NCBI RefSeq assembly: GCF_000474215.1
Contig: NZ_BAUC01000034.1
Coordinates: forward strand, 1 to 64,000
DNA length: 64,000 bases
Origin: Edwardsiella hoshinae NBRC 105699 = ATCC 33379
GTDB lineage: Bacteria; Pseudomonadota; Gammaproteobacteria; Enterobacterales; Enterobacteriaceae
Direction of reading: 5' to 3'
The notes under the pieces are model-generated. The model worked only from the letters and a program-made list of their open reading frames with translations. It was not told the origin of the DNA and searched no databases. Below, piece after piece: positions 48,965 through 60,025 of the stretch. How positions within the stretch are numbered: the first letter of the stretch is position 1; every line of letters begins with the position of its first letter. A program made the translations under genes and the position numbers.

Positions 48965-49684
48965 ATGTCAGGCAAAACCCTACTCTCTCTCGCCGCCCTG
49001 CTGGGTGCCGTGCTGCTACCACTGGGCAGCCAAGCTCAGACGGACAAGATCAACAACTTCACTCAGGCCAAGGCCGTCGCCGCCAAAATCAACCATGATG
49101 CGCCCGGCACCTTCTACTGCGGTTGCCGTATCGAATGGCAGGGCAAAAAAGGTACACCCGATCTGGCTAGTTGCGGCTACCAGGTGCGGAAAAATGCCCA
49201 CCGAGCCGAGCGCATCGAATGGGAACATGTGATGCCCGCCTGGCAATTTGGCCACCAACTTCAGTGCTGGCAGCAGGGAGGACGAAAAAACTGCGCCAAG
49301 AATCCAGACTATGTGCGCATCGAAACCGACCTGCATAACCTGCAACCCGCCATCGGTGAAGTCAACGGCGATCGCAGCAACTTCGCCTTCAGCCAGTGGC
49401 GAGGTGGCGAGGGGCAGTACGGCCAGTGTACGATGAAGGTCGACTTTAAAAACAAGCAGGCTGAGCCGCCGGAACGCGCGCGCGGCGCCATCGCCCGAAC
49501 CTACTTCTATATGCGCGATCGCTACCATATCCGGCTCTCCGCGCAGCAGACTCATCTATTCGAGGTATGGAACCGCCAATACCCGGTCAGCACCTGGGAG
49601 TGTGAGCGTGAGGCGCGCATCGCCAAAGTGCAGGGCAACCCGAACCCTTATGTCCAACAAGCTTGCGCCGCAAGCAAACCGTGA
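48965..49684 (+). CDS. endA: Periplasmic endonuclease I
   Basis: Double-strand-cleaving DNase of 239 residues secreted to the periplasm by an N-terminal signal peptide (cleavage near SQAQT). The His-Me nuclease motif is [15 protein letters not shown], and several cysteines suggest disulfides. It matches E. coli EndA. A terminator follows 60 bases after the stop. Confidence 0.95.
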   Translation: MSGKTLLSLAALLGAVLLPLGSQAQTDKINNFTQAKAVAAKINHDAPGTFYCGCRIEWQGKKGTPDLASCGYQVRKNAHRAERIEWEHVMPAWQFGHQLQCWQQGGRKNCAKNPDYVRIETDLHNLQPAIGEVNGDRSNFAFSQWRGGEGQYGQCTMKVDFKNKQAEPPERARGAIARTYFYMRDRYHIRLSAQQTHLFEVWNRQYPVSTWECEREARIAKVQGNPNPYVQQACAASKP

Positions 49685-49746
49685 TCGTCCGCGCCAGCGC
49701 TGCCACTCGGCGCATGACGGGTATATAATCACGCTCAGTCGTGAAT

Positions 49747-49770
49747 GGCGTGCCAAGGCACGCCCTTTTT
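49747..49770 (+). terminator. endA terminator
   Basis: GGCGTGCC-AA-GGCACGCC, then CTTTTT; it sits only 21 bases before rsmE. Confidence 0.8.
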
Positions 49771-49790
49771 ACCCTGTCTGAGGATCCTGC

Positions 49791-50522
49791 ATGCGCATTC
49801 CCCGTATTTACCACCCGCAGCCCCTGAGCATTCCCGGCGAAGTCAGCCTATGCGACGATGCCGCCAACCATGTTGGCCGCGTCTTGCGCATGGGGCCCGG
49901 TCACGCCCTACAGCTGTTCGATGGCAGCAACCGGGTCTTCGACGCCGAGATCGTCAGCGCCGATAAGAAGAGCGTGCGCGTACGCCTGACGGCGGTGCAT
50001 GAGGAGAGCCGTGAGTCGCCGCTGCACCTGCATCTGGGACAGGTGATGTCACGCGGCGAAAAAATGGAGTTCACTATCCAGAAGTCGATCGAGTTGGGGG
50101 TCAACGTCATTACCCCGCTGATTTCCGAACGCTGTGGGGTTCGGCTGGACGCGGAGCGTCTAGCTAAAAAGCAACAGCAATGGCAAAAGATCGCCATCGC
50201 CGCCTGCGAGCAGTGCGGGCGCAATAGCCTGCCGCAGATCCGCCCAGCAATGACGCTGGAGGCGTGGTGTGCCGAGCCAGACGATGGCCTACGGCTCAAC
50301 CTGCACCCGCGCGCTAGCGCCAGCATCAACACCCTACCGCACTCCCTCAACCGGGTACGTTTGCTGATCGGCCCGGAAGGCGGCCTGTCGGCGGATGAGA
50401 TTGCCATGACCGCCGACTACCACTTTACTGATATTCTATTGGGGCCGCGCGTTCTGCGCACCGAGACGACGGCGTTAACCGCCATTACCGCACTTCAGGT
50501 CCGCTTTGGCGACTTAGGCTGA
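49791..50522 (+). CDS. rsmE: 16S rRNA m3U1498 methyltransferase RsmE
   Basis: SPOUT-class methyltransferase of 243 residues acting on U1498 of 16S rRNA. The N-terminal PUA-like part is followed by the knotted SAM-binding end: [14 protein letters not shown] and [16 protein letters not shown]. It lies between endA and gshB as in E. coli. Confidence 0.96.
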   Translation: MRIPRIYHPQPLSIPGEVSLCDDAANHVGRVLRMGPGHALQLFDGSNRVFDAEIVSADKKSVRVRLTAVHEESRESPLHLHLGQVMSRGEKMEFTIQKSIELGVNVITPLISERCGVRLDAERLAKKQQQWQKIAIAACEQCGRNSLPQIRPAMTLEAWCAEPDDGLRLNLHPRASASINTLPHSLNRVRLLIGPEGGLSADEIAMTADYHFTDILLGPRVLRTETTALTAITALQVRFGDLG

Positions 50523-50554
50523 GGCAGAATCCGCGAAGGAGACAGGAGAATAGT

Positions 50555-51505
50555 ATGATTAAGCTCGGTATTGTGATGGATCCCATCGCATCCATTAACA
50601 TCAAGAAAGACACCAGCTTCGCCATGTTGCTAGAGGCACAGCGCCGCGGCTACCAACTGCACTACATGGAGATGGCCGATCTCTACTTACACCAGGGGGA
50701 GGCGCGGGCGCAGACCCGTCTGCTCAGCGTCAACGATGACAAGGCCAACTGGTATCGTTTCGACAGCGAACAGGATATCGCCCTGGCCGAGCTCGATGTG
50801 ATCCTAATGCGCAAGGATCCGCCGTTCGATACCGAGTTTATCTACGCCACCTATATTCTGGAGCGTGCCGAAGCCTTCGGCACGCTGATCGTCAACAAAC
50901 CGCAAAGCCTACGGGACTGCAATGAAAAGCTGTTCACCGCCTGGTTCGCCGACCTAACGCCGGACACGCTGGTCACCCGCCGCGCCGATCAGTTACGCGA
51001 CTTCCATACTCGCCACGGCGACATCATTCTCAAGCCGTTGGATGGCATGGGGGGAGCATCGATCTTCCGGATCAAGCCGGATGATGCCAACGTGTCGGTG
51101 ATCATCGAAACCCTCACCGAACACGGCCAGCGTTTCTGCATGGCACAAAACTACCTGCCGGCCATCAAAGAAGGCGACAAGCGCGTCTTAGTGGTGGATG
51201 GCGAGCCGGTGCCCTACTGCCTGGCGCGCATTCCGAAGCTCGGCGAGACACGCGGCAACCTCGCGGCTGGCGGCCATGGCGAGGCACGTCCCCTGAGCGA
51301 GAGCGACTGGGCTATCGCGCGTAAGGTCGCGCCGATCCTCAAGGAAAAGGGGCTGATCTTCGTCGGCTTGGACATCATCGGCGACCGTCTAACCGAGATC
51401 AACGTCACCAGCCCGACCTGCGCCCGCGAGATCGAAGCAGTCTTCCCGGTCTCTATCACCGGCATGCTAATGGACGCCATCGAGGCACGTCTGGCGACGC
51501 GCTGA
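50555..51505 (+). CDS. gshB: Glutathione synthetase
   Basis: ATP-grasp ligase of 316 residues joining gamma-glutamylcysteine and glycine to make glutathione. Visible are the N-terminal KLGIVMDPI, the ATP-grasp core ILKPLDGMGGASIFR, and INVTSPTCAREIE near the C-terminus. GAGACAGGAG precedes the ATG. Confidence 0.98.
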   Translation: MIKLGIVMDPIASINIKKDTSFAMLLEAQRRGYQLHYMEMADLYLHQGEARAQTRLLSVNDDKANWYRFDSEQDIALAELDVILMRKDPPFDTEFIYATYILERAEAFGTLIVNKPQSLRDCNEKLFTAWFADLTPDTLVTRRADQLRDFHTRHGDIILKPLDGMGGASIFRIKPDDANVSVIIETLTEHGQRFCMAQNYLPAIKEGDKRVLVVDGEPVPYCLARIPKLGETRGNLAAGGHGEARPLSESDWAIARKVAPILKEKGLIFVGLDIIGDRLTEINVTSPTCAREIEAVFPVSITGMLMDAIEARLATR

Positions 51506-51716
51506 TCCTAGCTCCCTGTGGGGCCGTTCGGGGCGAGTGAGTCGCTCGTCCCGATCTCTTGCCATTATCTCATTCTCGCCTCGCCCCGCATCAGCGTACT
51601 GCCGCTCCGCACCCGATAGCATGCGCGGCATCGAATACCCGCCGCTCCCCCCGTGACTTGCGCGGCAAAAATTCGCATACTGACGCCTACAAAAACAGCG
51701 AGTTGAAAATATCACC

Positions 51717-52280
51717 ATGAAACTAGCGCACCATTTTCTGATTGCTATGCCTTCCATGCAGGACAGTCGCTTCAAACGCACCGTCATCTATGTGTGCGAG
51801 CACAATGAGGATGGCGCCATGGGCATGATCATTAATAAACCCCTGGAGCAGCTCACCCTCGCCACCTTGCTGGAGAAACTCGACATCGAGCCCACCCCGC
51901 GCGATGCCGCCATCCGCCTGGATAAACCGGTACTGGCCGGCGGCCCGCTGGCAGAAGATCGTGGCTTCGTCCTGCACAGTCCGAGCGATGCTTTCGGCTC
52001 CAGTGCCGACATCGGCCCCGGTTGTATGCTGACCACCTCACGCGACGTGCTGGAGACCCTAGGCACCGATCGCCAACCTGAGGAGATCCTGGTCACCCTA
52101 GGCTACTGTAGCTGGGGCAAGGGGCAGTTGGAGCAGGAACTGCTCGATAACGCCTGGCTGACGGTGGAAGCCGACAGCCAGATCCTCTTCCACACCCCGC
52201 TGGCAGACCGCTGGATCTGTGCGGCGAAAAAGCTGGGCGTGGATATCCGTAATATGCCTTGCAATGCAGGACACGCCTGA
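51717..52280 (+). CDS. yqgE: UPF0301 protein YqgE
   Basis: Cytosolic protein of 187 residues, same length as E. coli YqgE, with the blocks NHFLIAMP-like ([12 protein letters not shown]), [11 protein letters not shown] and [13 protein letters not shown]. Function is not established. Its stop overlaps the ruvX start by one base (TGATG), an arrangement kept in many gamma-proteobacteria. Confidence 0.95.
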   Translation: MKLAHHFLIAMPSMQDSRFKRTVIYVCEHNEDGAMGMIINKPLEQLTLATLLEKLDIEPTPRDAAIRLDKPVLAGGPLAEDRGFVLHSPSDAFGSSADIGPGCMLTTSRDVLETLGTDRQPEEILVTLGYCSWGKGQLEQELLDNAWLTVEADSQILFHTPLADRWICAAKKLGVDIRNMPCNAGHA

Positions 52281-52702
52281 TGAATCCCCGTACCATACTC
52301 GCCTTCGACTTTGGCACTCGTAGCATCGGCTGCGCCATCGGCCAAGAGCTGACCGGTAGCGCCCGCCCGCTGCAATCCTTTAAAGCCAACGACGGCATTC
52401 CCGACTGGCAGCAGATAGAAAAGGTGCTGCGTGAATGGCAACCGGATCTGGTGGTAGTCGGCCTGCCGCTGAACATGGATGGCAGCGAACAAGCGCTAAC
52501 GCAACTGGCGCGTAAGTTCGCCAACCGGCTGCATGGCCGCTTCGGCGTACAGATAGCCCTGCATGACGAGCGCCTAAGCACGGTAGAAGCCCGCGCCCAC
52601 CTGTTCGCCGGCGGGGGCTACCGCGCCCTGGAGAAGGGGCGGGTCGATGCCGCCTCTGCCGCGCTGATCCTCGAAAGCTGGTTCGACAATCACGTCGGCT
52701 AA
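52280..52702 (+). CDS. ruvX: RNase H-fold protein RuvX/YqgF
   Basis: RuvC-like nuclease of 140 residues involved in 16S rRNA maturation; essential in E. coli. The acidic motif is [21 protein letters not shown] and the terminal [10 protein letters not shown] carry the other acidic residues. The start at 52280 overlaps the yqgE stop and fits the family N-terminus. Confidence 0.95.
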   Translation: MNPRTILAFDFGTRSIGCAIGQELTGSARPLQSFKANDGIPDWQQIEKVLREWQPDLVVVGLPLNMDGSEQALTQLARKFANRLHGRFGVQIALHDERLSTVEARAHLFAGGGYRALEKGRVDAASAALILESWFDNHVG

Positions 52703-52896
52703 ACGCCACCGCTGCCGCGCCGCGCGCCCAGGGATTGACTCTCGCTACACCGTCCCCATCTATTATGAACGATGGGTCGCCACATCCGGCAACGGCGCGA
52801 AACGTGCAGCGCGGCGCCGTTTTGCTTTACACTACGCGAGGGTTACCGGCGCTTAGCGCGGCCGGCACGATTTCCCACTCCCCGGGACGAGGCATC

Positions 52897-53607
52897 ATGA
52901 ACAGTACCATTGAACACCAGCTCAACGCAGTCCGTCAGCGTATCGCCCAGGCGGCCGCCCAGTGCGGACGCGATCCGCACGCGATCACGCTACTGGCGGT
53001 CAGCAAAACCAAGCCTATCGCCGACATCGACGCCGCGATTGCCGCTGGCCAACGTGCCTTCGGCGAGAACTATGTGCAGGAAGGGGTCAGTAAGATCCAG
53101 CATTACCGCCAACACCCCGGTGGCAACACATTAACTTGGCACTTCATCGGGCCGCTCCAGTCCAACAAGAGCCGCCTGGTCGCCGAGCATTTCGATTGGA
53201 TCCATACTATCGATCGTGTAAAAATCGCCCAACGCCTCAACGAGCAGCGCCCGGCGACGCTGCCGCCGCTCAACGTGTTGATCCAGGTGAATATCAGCGA
53301 CGAACAGAGCAAGTCCGGGGTCACCCTGGAGCAGGTCGAGGCTCTGGCGGACGCCATCAGTCAACTGCCTAACCTACGCCTACGTGGCCTGATGGCCATC
53401 CCGGCACCCGAGGACGATCCGGCACGACAATTGGCTGTCTGCCGTCGTATGGCACAGGCGCTGCAAACCCTCCAACAGCGTTACCCACTGCTGGATACTC
53501 TGTCGCTGGGGATGACCCACGACATGGAGGCCGCCATCGCCGCCGGCAGCACCTTGGTGCGCATCGGCACCGCGATTTTCGGCGCCCGTGACTACGGCAA
53601 CGCCTAG
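52897..53607 (+). CDS. yggS: PLP homeostasis protein YggS
   Basis: Single-domain PLP-binding protein of 236 residues (alanine racemase N-terminal fold) that buffers PLP and affects amino-acid pools. The PLP lysine is in [18 protein letters not shown] and the C-terminal [13 protein letters not shown] (SxGMSxD-type) motif are kept. The frame is open from 52735, but the ATG at 52897 with GAGG ahead gives the family length. Confidence 0.95.
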   Translation: MNSTIEHQLNAVRQRIAQAAAQCGRDPHAITLLAVSKTKPIADIDAAIAAGQRAFGENYVQEGVSKIQHYRQHPGGNTLTWHFIGPLQSNKSRLVAEHFDWIHTIDRVKIAQRLNEQRPATLPPLNVLIQVNISDEQSKSGVTLEQVEALADAISQLPNLRLRGLMAIPAPEDDPARQLAVCRRMAQALQTLQQRYPLLDTLSLGMTHDMEAAIAAGSTLVRIGTAIFGARDYGNA

Positions 53608-53709
53608 CTCACGGCGACGTCAGGCTGCCAACGACAGCCTGTTTTATCACCCCGCCCGGCGCACCGCCCCGGCGGGTAAGCTTTACTACCGACGGAAAAA
53701 GGGCTTTTC

Positions 53710-54264
53710 ATGCTAACACTGACGTTTCTGGTCAAAACCCTGCTCGATCTGTATGTCATGGTGCTACTGCTGCGCATCTGGATGCAGTGGGCGCGTAGCG
53801 ACTTCTACAATCCGCTTTCGCAATTTATCGTCAAGTTGACCCAACCTGTGGTAGCGCCGCTGCGTCGCATCTTGCCGCCGCTGGGGCCGATCGACTCTGC
53901 CTCGCTGCTGTTGGCGTTCATCCTGATGACCGTCAAGTATCCGCTGCTATTACTGATCCAGAGCGGTTCGCTCTCTCTCAGTCCCTATAACCTCCTATTC
54001 GGCCTGATCTCGGTGGTCAAGTCCGCCGGTTATCTGGTGTTCTGGGTGATCATCATCCGCTCCATCATGAGCTGGATTAGCCAGGGGCGCAGCCCGATGG
54101 ACTATGTGCTCTATCAGTTGACCGAGCCGATGATGGCGCCGATCCGCCGCATCATCCCGGCAATGGGGGGGCTGGATTTCTCCGCCATGGTGGTGATTCT
54201 GGTGCTGTACCTGCTCAACTATTTGGGCATCGATCTATTCGGCCAGCTGTGGTTCCTGCTGTGA
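53710..54264 (+). CDS. yggT: YggT-family membrane protein
   Basis: Inner-membrane protein of 184 residues with two tandem YggT repeats; each ends in a PxRRIxPxxGxxD motif ([11 protein letters not shown] and [11 protein letters not shown]). Function is uncertain. Its stop overlaps the GTG start of yggU. Confidence 0.95.
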   Translation: MLTLTFLVKTLLDLYVMVLLLRIWMQWARSDFYNPLSQFIVKLTQPVVAPLRRILPPLGPIDSASLLLAFILMTVKYPLLLLIQSGSLSLSPYNLLFGLISVVKSAGYLVFWVIIIRSIMSWISQGRSPMDYVLYQLTEPMMAPIRRIIPAMGGLDFSAMVVILVLYLLNYLGIDLFGQLWFLL

Positions 54265-54551
54265 GTGCAGTCAGCCGTGAAGGGGATGACTGGATCCTAC
54301 GGCTGTATATCCAGCCCAAGGCCAGTCGTGATCAGATCGTCGGCCTGCACGGCGATGAGCTGAAGGTGGCGATCACCGCACCGCCGGTCGATGGTCAGGC
54401 TAACGCCCACCTGCTAAAATTCATCGCTAAACAATTTCGCGTCGCCAAGAGCCTAATCACCATCGAGAAGGGGGAGTTGGGGCGCCATAAACAGCTGCGC
54501 ATCCACCAACCGCAACAGATCCCCGACGCGGTGGCGGCAGCGCTCGAGTAA
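54261..54551 (+). CDS. yggU: UPF0235 protein YggU
   Basis: DUF167 protein of 96 residues; conserved core [20 protein letters not shown] and [14 protein letters not shown]. The start is GTG at 54261, overlapping the yggT stop and giving the E. coli-like MSAV N-terminus; an upstream GTG at 54249 is less likely. Function unknown. Confidence 0.93.
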   Translation: MSAVSREGDDWILRLYIQPKASRDQIVGLHGDELKVAITAPPVDGQANAHLLKFIAKQFRVAKSLITIEKGELGRHKQLRIHQPQQIPDAVAAALE

Positions 54552-54636
54552 AGGCGGGAAACACCCTCGCCGCACATTGATACGATACAACGGCAGGCCT
54601 CCTCGGCCTGCCGTTGTCCTCAATAGGATCCGAATC

Positions 54637-55230
54637 ATGCAACACGTGGTACTCGCCACCGGTAACGCCGGTAAAGTCCGTGAACTGGCCTCCTTGCTGG
54701 CTGACTTTGGTCTGAACATCGTCGCCCAGAGCGAATTGGGTATCGACAGCGCCGACGAGACCGGGCTGACTTTTATTGAAAACGCCATCCTTAAGGCACG
54801 CCATGCCGCCCGGATCAGTGGATGTGCGGCGATCGCCGACGACTCCGGCCTGGCGGTAGACGCCCTCGGAGGGGCGCCGGGGATCTACTCCGCCCGTTAC
54901 GCCGGTGAAGATGCCAACGACCGCGCCAACGTGGAGAAACTGTTGCACGCCCTGCGCGACATCCCCGCCGGCCAGCGCCAAGCACGCTTTCACTGTGTGC
55001 TGGTCTACCTGCGCCACGCCGACGATCCCACCCCGCTGGTGTGTCATGGCGTCTGGCAGGGCGAGATCGCGGCGGCGCCCTACGGCGAAGGCGGCTTCGG
55101 CTACGATCCTATCTTCTTCATCCCAGCCCTGAGCTGCACCGCGGCTCAGCTGAGCCGCGAGCAAAAGCAGGCCATCTCACACCGTGGCCAGGCGCTGCAA
55201 CAGTTGCTGGATCAAATGCGCCATGCTTAA
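54637..55230 (+). CDS. rdgB: dITP/XTP pyrophosphatase RdgB
   Basis: House-cleaning enzyme of 197 residues that hydrolyses dITP, ITP and XTP to monophosphates. N-terminal motif [14 protein letters not shown], active-site [20 protein letters not shown] and C-terminal GFGYDPIF and SHRGQAL are present. The ATG at 54637 was preferred over an open extension from 54577. Overlaps hemW by eight bases. Confidence 0.97.
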   Translation: MQHVVLATGNAGKVRELASLLADFGLNIVAQSELGIDSADETGLTFIENAILKARHAARISGCAAIADDSGLAVDALGGAPGIYSARYAGEDANDRANVEKLLHALRDIPAGQRQARFHCVLVYLRHADDPTPLVCHGVWQGEIAAAPYGEGGFGYDPIFFIPALSCTAAQLSREQKQAISHRGQALQQLLDQMRHA

Positions 55231-56353
55231 GCTGCCGCCGCTCAGTCTGTATATCCATATCCCCTGGTGCGTGCAGAAGTGCCCCTACTGTGACTTTAAC
55301 TCCCATGCGCAGAAAGGGACGATCCCTCAACAGGCTTATATCGAGCACCTGCTGGCCGATCTGGATCAGGAGTTGCCGCGCGTCGCCGGACGCACTCTGC
55401 GCAGTGTGTTCATCGGCGGCGGCACTCCCAGCCTGTTCAGCGGTGCGGCACTGCAACAGCTACTAGACGGAGTGCGCGCGCGCCTGCCCCTGGCGATCGA
55501 TGCCGAGATCACCCTAGAGGCCAATCCGGGCACGGTGGAGTCCGAGCGTTTCAGCGCCTATCAGCGCGCCGGGGTCAACCGTATCTCCATCGGCGTACAG
55601 AGCTTCAGTGCCGACAAGCTCCAACGTCTGGGACGTATCCACGGCCCGCAGGAAGCCATCGCCGCAGCCCGACTGGCGGCCGAGCTGGGGCTACGCAGCT
55701 TTAACCTGGATCTGATGCATGGCCTGCCACACCAGAGCCAAGCGGAGGCGCTGGACGATCTGCGCCAGGCCATCGCCCTGAATCCGCCGCATCTGTCCTG
55801 GTATCAACTGACCATCGAGCCGAATACCCTATTCGGCTCGCGCCCGCCGCGTCTACCAGACGACGATGCCCTGTGGGCGATCTTCGAGCAAGGCGATCGT
55901 CTGCTGCGTGAGTCCGGTTACCACCAGTATGAAACCTCGGCCTATGCCTTAGCGGGACGCCAGTGCCAGCATAACCTCAACTACTGGCGCTTCGGCGACT
56001 ATCTGGGGATCGGCTGCGGAGCGCACGGCAAGCTGACTTTCGCCGATGGACGTATCGAGCGGCGCGCCAAGACGCGCCACCCGCGCGGCTATATGCAGGG
56101 CAACTACCTGGATCAGCAGCAGCAGGTGGCGCTAGCGGATCGGCCATTCGAGTTTTTCATGAACCGTTTCCGTCTGCTGGAGCCGGCACCGCGCGCCGAC
56201 TTTACCGCCTATACCGGTGTGGACGAAACGACCATCCGCCCGCAGTTGGAAGCAGCGCTGGCGCAGGGCTACATCACTGAAAGCCCCCATCACTGGCAAA
56301 TCACGCCGCATGGTAAGCTGTTCCTCAACTCACTGCTGGAACTGTTCCTCTAA
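55223..56353 (+). CDS. hemW: HemW, radical SAM haem chaperone
   Basis: HemN-like protein of 376 residues that binds haem and, in E. coli, delivers it to respiratory enzymes; it lacks the coproporphyrinogen oxidase activity of HemN. The cluster motif is [10 protein letters not shown] near residue 16 after LSLYIHIPW. The ATG at 55223 fits the family; it begins within the end of rdgB. Confidence 0.96.
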   Translation: MLKLPPLSLYIHIPWCVQKCPYCDFNSHAQKGTIPQQAYIEHLLADLDQELPRVAGRTLRSVFIGGGTPSLFSGAALQQLLDGVRARLPLAIDAEITLEANPGTVESERFSAYQRAGVNRISIGVQSFSADKLQRLGRIHGPQEAIAAARLAAELGLRSFNLDLMHGLPHQSQAEALDDLRQAIALNPPHLSWYQLTIEPNTLFGSRPPRLPDDDALWAIFEQGDRLLRESGYHQYETSAYALAGRQCQHNLNYWRFGDYLGIGCGAHGKLTFADGRIERRAKTRHPRGYMQGNYLDQQQQVALADRPFEFFMNRFRLLEPAPRADFTAYTGVDETTIRPQLEAALAQGYITESPHHWQITPHGKLFLNSLLELFL

Positions 56354-56404
56354 GCATCCTCTCTGCCGGCGGCCCCGTCATACACCGGGCCGCCGCCCTC
56401 ACCC

Positions 56405-58036
56405 TCAGTGGGCGCGGATATACATATCCTTACTGTAGATATAATCCATATTGCCGGGATTAAACCCGCCGACATAAGGCTTCACCAGCCGCACGCTGAC
56501 GTAGTGATAGAGAGGGATCGCCGGAACATCCTCAGCCAGGATCGCCTCGGCCTGTTGGAACAACCGCTGACGCTCCGCCTGATCCTGACTGGCCGCCGCC
56601 TGCGTCAGCAATGCATCGAAACGGGGGTTACTGTACTGCGGGGTGTTGTTGCTATCGCCGCTGCGAAAACCACTCAGCATCGACGCCGGATCGTCGTAGT
56701 CGGCGATCCAGGCGGATCGTACCAGCTCAAAGTTGCCGTTACGCATGGTATCCAGCATAGTCTTCCACTCTTGATTATTTAGCGTGGCCTCAACGCCCAG
56801 ATTCTTCTTCCACATCGAGGCGGCGGCGATGGCGATGCGTTGGTGCCCCTCGGAGGTGTTATACAGCAGCGAGAAGCGCAACGGATTATCCGGCCCGAAC
56901 CCCGCCTCGGTCAGCAATGCCTTGGCGCGCGCGAAGCGTTTCTCACGCGGCCAGTTGGCGTAATCCGGGCCGTGGAACGTCATTCCGCCGATGTGCTCGG
57001 CGCTGACCAGCCAGGCGGGGCGCTGCCCCTGACCCAGCACCTTTTCGGCGATGACCGCCTTGTCCAACCCCAGATTGAGCGCCAAGCGCACTCGTGCATC
57101 GTCGAACGGCGCCTTGCGAGTGTTAAAGTGGTAATAATAGGTGCCGAGTTTGTCGGCGATACGGATCTCGTCGCCCAACGTCTTACGCAGGGCGGCGAAC
57201 TGAGGGTTGGGGATACTGCTAATGTCGAGCTCTCCGGAGCGATAACGGTTAAATCCGGCGGTCTCCGAGGAGATCGGCAGGTAAATCACTCGCTCGATCA
57301 CCGTATGAGCATCGTCCCAGTAACGCGGGTTGCGCACTCCGCTTACCCGCTCATTCACGATCCAGTCGCTGAGGGTATAGGCACCGTTACCGACGAAGTT
57401 ACCCGGCTGGGTCCATTTGTCGCCATAACGGGCAAGCACCCGCGCGTTGAGCGGCACCAATGTCGGGTGCACCATCATCGACAGGAAGGTCGACAACGGC
57501 TGATCCAGCGTGACGCGTAGCGTGCGCGCATTCGGCGCCGTGACACCTAACGCACTGGGCGGTAGCTTGCCATCCTGGATCGCCGCGGCGTTCTTCATTC
57601 CCATGTTGACCAGGAAGGTGGCGTAGGGAGAGGCGGTAGCCGGATCGATCAGCCGCTGCCAGCTAAACACCAGATCCTGCGCCGTCAGCGCCTCGCCATT
57701 AGACCAGTGCAGATTGGGACGCAACGAGAACGTCCATACCCGTCCCTGCGCCTCGCTTTGCCAGTGCTCGGCCAAGCCTGGACGCAATTTTCCATCGCCG
57801 TCGAGAGTCAACAGCCCCTCAAAGAAATCACGGATGATATTGAATTCGACATCGCTCTCCGACTTGTGTGGGTCGAGGGACGCCGGCTCGCTACCGTTAT
57901 TGCGCGTCAGCACCTGGTTAGCGGCCAACCTCTCCCCCTCGGGTACCACGGCGGCGTGCGACGCGCCGGGGAGGCTCAATCCGACGGCCAGCATAAAAAA
58001 AACATATCGCATAAAATAATTATATTTTAATTTCAT
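56405..58036 (-). CDS. Peptide-type ABC transporter solute-binding protein (OppA/MppA-like)
   Basis: Periplasmic SBP family 5 protein of 543 residues with a signal peptide (MKLKYNYFMRYVFFMLAVG..., cleavage near SHA). Typical features are EPASLDPHKSESDVEFNIIRD, the middle FVGNGAYTLSDW, and the C-terminal Y-S-N-P-R-F-D block. Closest in shape to OppA/MppA oligopeptide or murein-peptide binders. No permease or ATPase genes are adjacent, so it must borrow a partner. GGAGGG lies before the ATG at 58036. It sits between hemW and yggN, where E. coli has yggM and ansB. Confidence 0.85.
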   Translation of the reverse strand: MKLKYNYFMRYVFFMLAVGLSLPGASHAAVVPEGERLAANQVLTRNNGSEPASLDPHKSESDVEFNIIRDFFEGLLTLDGDGKLRPGLAEHWQSEAQGRVWTFSLRPNLHWSNGEALTAQDLVFSWQRLIDPATASPYATFLVNMGMKNAAAIQDGKLPPSALGVTAPNARTLRVTLDQPLSTFLSMMVHPTLVPLNARVLARYGDKWTQPGNFVGNGAYTLSDWIVNERVSGVRNPRYWDDAHTVIERVIYLPISSETAGFNRYRSGELDISSIPNPQFAALRKTLGDEIRIADKLGTYYYHFNTRKAPFDDARVRLALNLGLDKAVIAEKVLGQGQRPAWLVSAEHIGGMTFHGPDYANWPREKRFARAKALLTEAGFGPDNPLRFSLLYNTSEGHQRIAIAAASMWKKNLGVEATLNNQEWKTMLDTMRNGNFELVRSAWIADYDDPASMLSGFRSGDSNNTPQYSNPRFDALLTQAAASQDQAERQRLFQQAEAILAEDVPAIPLYHYVSVRLVKPYVGGFNPGNMDYIYSKDMYIRAH

Positions 58037-58112
58037 ATAGTTACCCTCCTTGGCTGACATGGTCAACATTAAAACAGCAAAACCCAACGTAGGGCAGGGC
58101 AAAAAATGGCAC

Positions 58113-58138
58113 AAAAAAACCCGGCGCGCTGGCCGGGT
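58113..58138 (-). terminator. glsB-yggN terminator
   Basis: ACCCGGC/GCCGGGT stem; the minus strand runs into seven T residues, 24 bases past the yggN stop. Confidence 0.85.
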
Positions 58139-58162
58139 CATATTATGTGATATATATCACTG

Positions 58163-58894
58163 TTAGGAGGCGGGTAATGCCTGCAACAACGCTTTACGCT
58201 GACTGTCCAGCGACTGCACGCGCGCGCAAGCCTGCTGACCGAAGGCTCGCAGATCGTTATCCTGTTTATCCCACTCGCTACGGATGGCCTGTTGCAGACC
58301 GCCGAGGTTACCCAGTACCGCCTGTAACGGGTTCTCCGACTTGCCGGCTTGCAGCAACCCCTTGGCACCCATCTCGTTGATGCTGTCCTGCAATACGCCG
58401 CCCAACGTCTGGTTCACCAGCGTCTGCCCCTCTTTCTCTACCTGGGCGATCGCCTGATGATGGAAGGCGTAACCGTCGTTGCGTTTCTCCAGTACCCGAT
58501 TCATCTGCACTTTAAGCTGGGTGTCTAACGTCGCCAGGCGTTGGCGCACATGACTATCGCTACCCAACTGCTCGACGATGATGCTATCCAGTGCACCACG
58601 GGCACGATCCAAGCGCGTCTGGATCCCCTGATCGATCCACGGTACGTCGCGACGCAGATCGCGCTGGAGCATCTCAGCTTGGCGGCGGGCGTCGGCGCTG
58701 AGCGTCAATGGCCGGCCATCGCGTGTTACCGCTCCATCGCGGGCAATCTGTAGGTTGCCGCTGGCACCGACGATCTGCACCTGCTGCGCACTGATAATAA
58801 TGTCATCCTGCGGTTTGACCTGACATTGCCAAGCAGCCTGCGCCTGTGTCGCCGCCAGCAACAACAGCAAGGAACATCCCCATTTACCCATCAT
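58163..58894 (-). CDS. yggN: DUF2884 protein YggN
   Basis: Predicted periplasmic protein of 243 residues with a signal peptide (cleavage near TQAQA) and the YggN blocks PWIDQGIQTRLDRARGALD and GGVLQDSINEMGAKG. Function unknown. A second ATG one codon in (58891) is better spaced from GAGG. It follows glsB by seven bases, so they are probably co-transcribed. Confidence 0.9.
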   Translation of the reverse strand: MMGKWGCSLLLLLAATQAQAAWQCQVKPQDDIIISAQQVQIVGASGNLQIARDGAVTRDGRPLTLSADARRQAEMLQRDLRRDVPWIDQGIQTRLDRARGALDSIIVEQLGSDSHVRQRLATLDTQLKVQMNRVLEKRNDGYAFHHQAIAQVEKEGQTLVNQTLGGVLQDSINEMGAKGLLQAGKSENPLQAVLGNLGGLQQAIRSEWDKQDNDLRAFGQQACARVQSLDSQRKALLQALPAS

Positions 58895-58901
58895 GACCTC
58901 G

Positions 58902-59828
58902 TTAAAATATTGAGCGGCCCAGTCGCTGGGCTAAACACTCCAGCGCCGCGACGCCAGCCAGTGAATTACCGCAACTATCCAGCTGCGGACTCCAGACGGC
59001 AATACTCATCTCGCGTGGCACCACAGCAATGATACCGCCGCCGACGCCAGACTTCCCCGGCATACCGACGCGATAAGCGAACTCGCCAGCCCCATCATAC
59101 AGCCCGCTGGTCACCATCAAAGCATTGATCTGACGCGCCTGACGCTCACCGATCATCGGCTCCGCTAGCCCTAGGGCTCGCCCCCGATTGGCAAGATAAA
59201 CAAAAGTGCGCGCCAGTTCCATACAGTTCATTCTTAAAGCACAGTAGTGGAAGTAGTTGTGCAGCACGGTGATTACATCGTTATCGAAGTTGCCGAACGA
59301 CTTCATCAGATAAGCGATGGCCGCATTACGATCCGAGTGCTCGAACTCAGATCGCGCCACCCGGGCGTCGTAGCAGATGTCGGCGCTGCCACTCAGCGCA
59401 CGTACCACCTCCAGCATGCGTTGACGCGGCGCACTCAGCCGGGTCTGCAACATGTCGCATACCACCAACGCTCCCGCATTAATAAAAGGATTGCGTGGCT
59501 TACCCTGCTCCAGCTCCAACTGGACCAGTGAGTTAAAAGGCTGACCAGAGGGCTCTTTGCCGACCCGTTGCCAGATCTCCGCCTCGCTGTAACGGTGCAT
59601 CGCCAGCGTCAGGCTCAATACCTTGGAGATCGATTGGATGGAGAAGCGCTCGGCGGCGTCACCGGCGCAAAACATCTGTCCGTCGACGCGACACACCGCG
59701 ATCCCCAACCGATCCGCCGGCACCTCGGCCAACGCCGGAATATAGTCGGCCACCCGCCCTCGCCCCAGCAACGGACGAACCTGATCCAAGATCTCTGCTA
59801 AGAGTTGATCGCTTAATTCAGTTTGCAT
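58902..59828 (-). CDS. glsB: Glutaminase GlsB
   Basis: Serine-dependent beta-lactamase-fold glutaminase of 308 residues, converting glutamine to glutamate and ammonia. Active-site Ser-x-x-Lys is in [12 protein letters not shown]; further conserved blocks are [15 protein letters not shown] and KSGVGGGI. The ATG at 59828 gives the E. coli GlsB length; a longer start at 59867-59870 is possible. In E. coli this gene lies elsewhere (yneH). Confidence 0.95.
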   Translation of the reverse strand: MQTELSDQLLAEILDQVRPLLGRGRVADYIPALAEVPADRLGIAVCRVDGQMFCAGDAAERFSIQSISKVLSLTLAMHRYSEAEIWQRVGKEPSGQPFNSLVQLELEQGKPRNPFINAGALVVCDMLQTRLSAPRQRMLEVVRALSGSADICYDARVARSEFEHSDRNAAIAYLMKSFGNFDNDVITVLHNYFHYCALRMNCMELARTFVYLANRGRALGLAEPMIGERQARQINALMVTSGLYDGAGEFAYRVGMPGKSGVGGGIIAVVPREMSIAVWSPQLDSCGNSLAGVAALECLAQRLGRSIF

Positions 59829-60025
59829 GGCGAGACTATCGACTCCATGGGGCACAAGCTGTGCCATCACGCTTTAGGTTATGACAGACGCACGCTCATC
59901 GGGAGGCCAAGTTACCCCTGCCGGCATGATTGTGGCAATATTCAGGATGACAGAGAGGCATCAACGATGAGCGGAATACAGAAGAGGCATGGCGCCACCG
60001 CGCAGGCGGCGCCAGCGTGAGGGAA

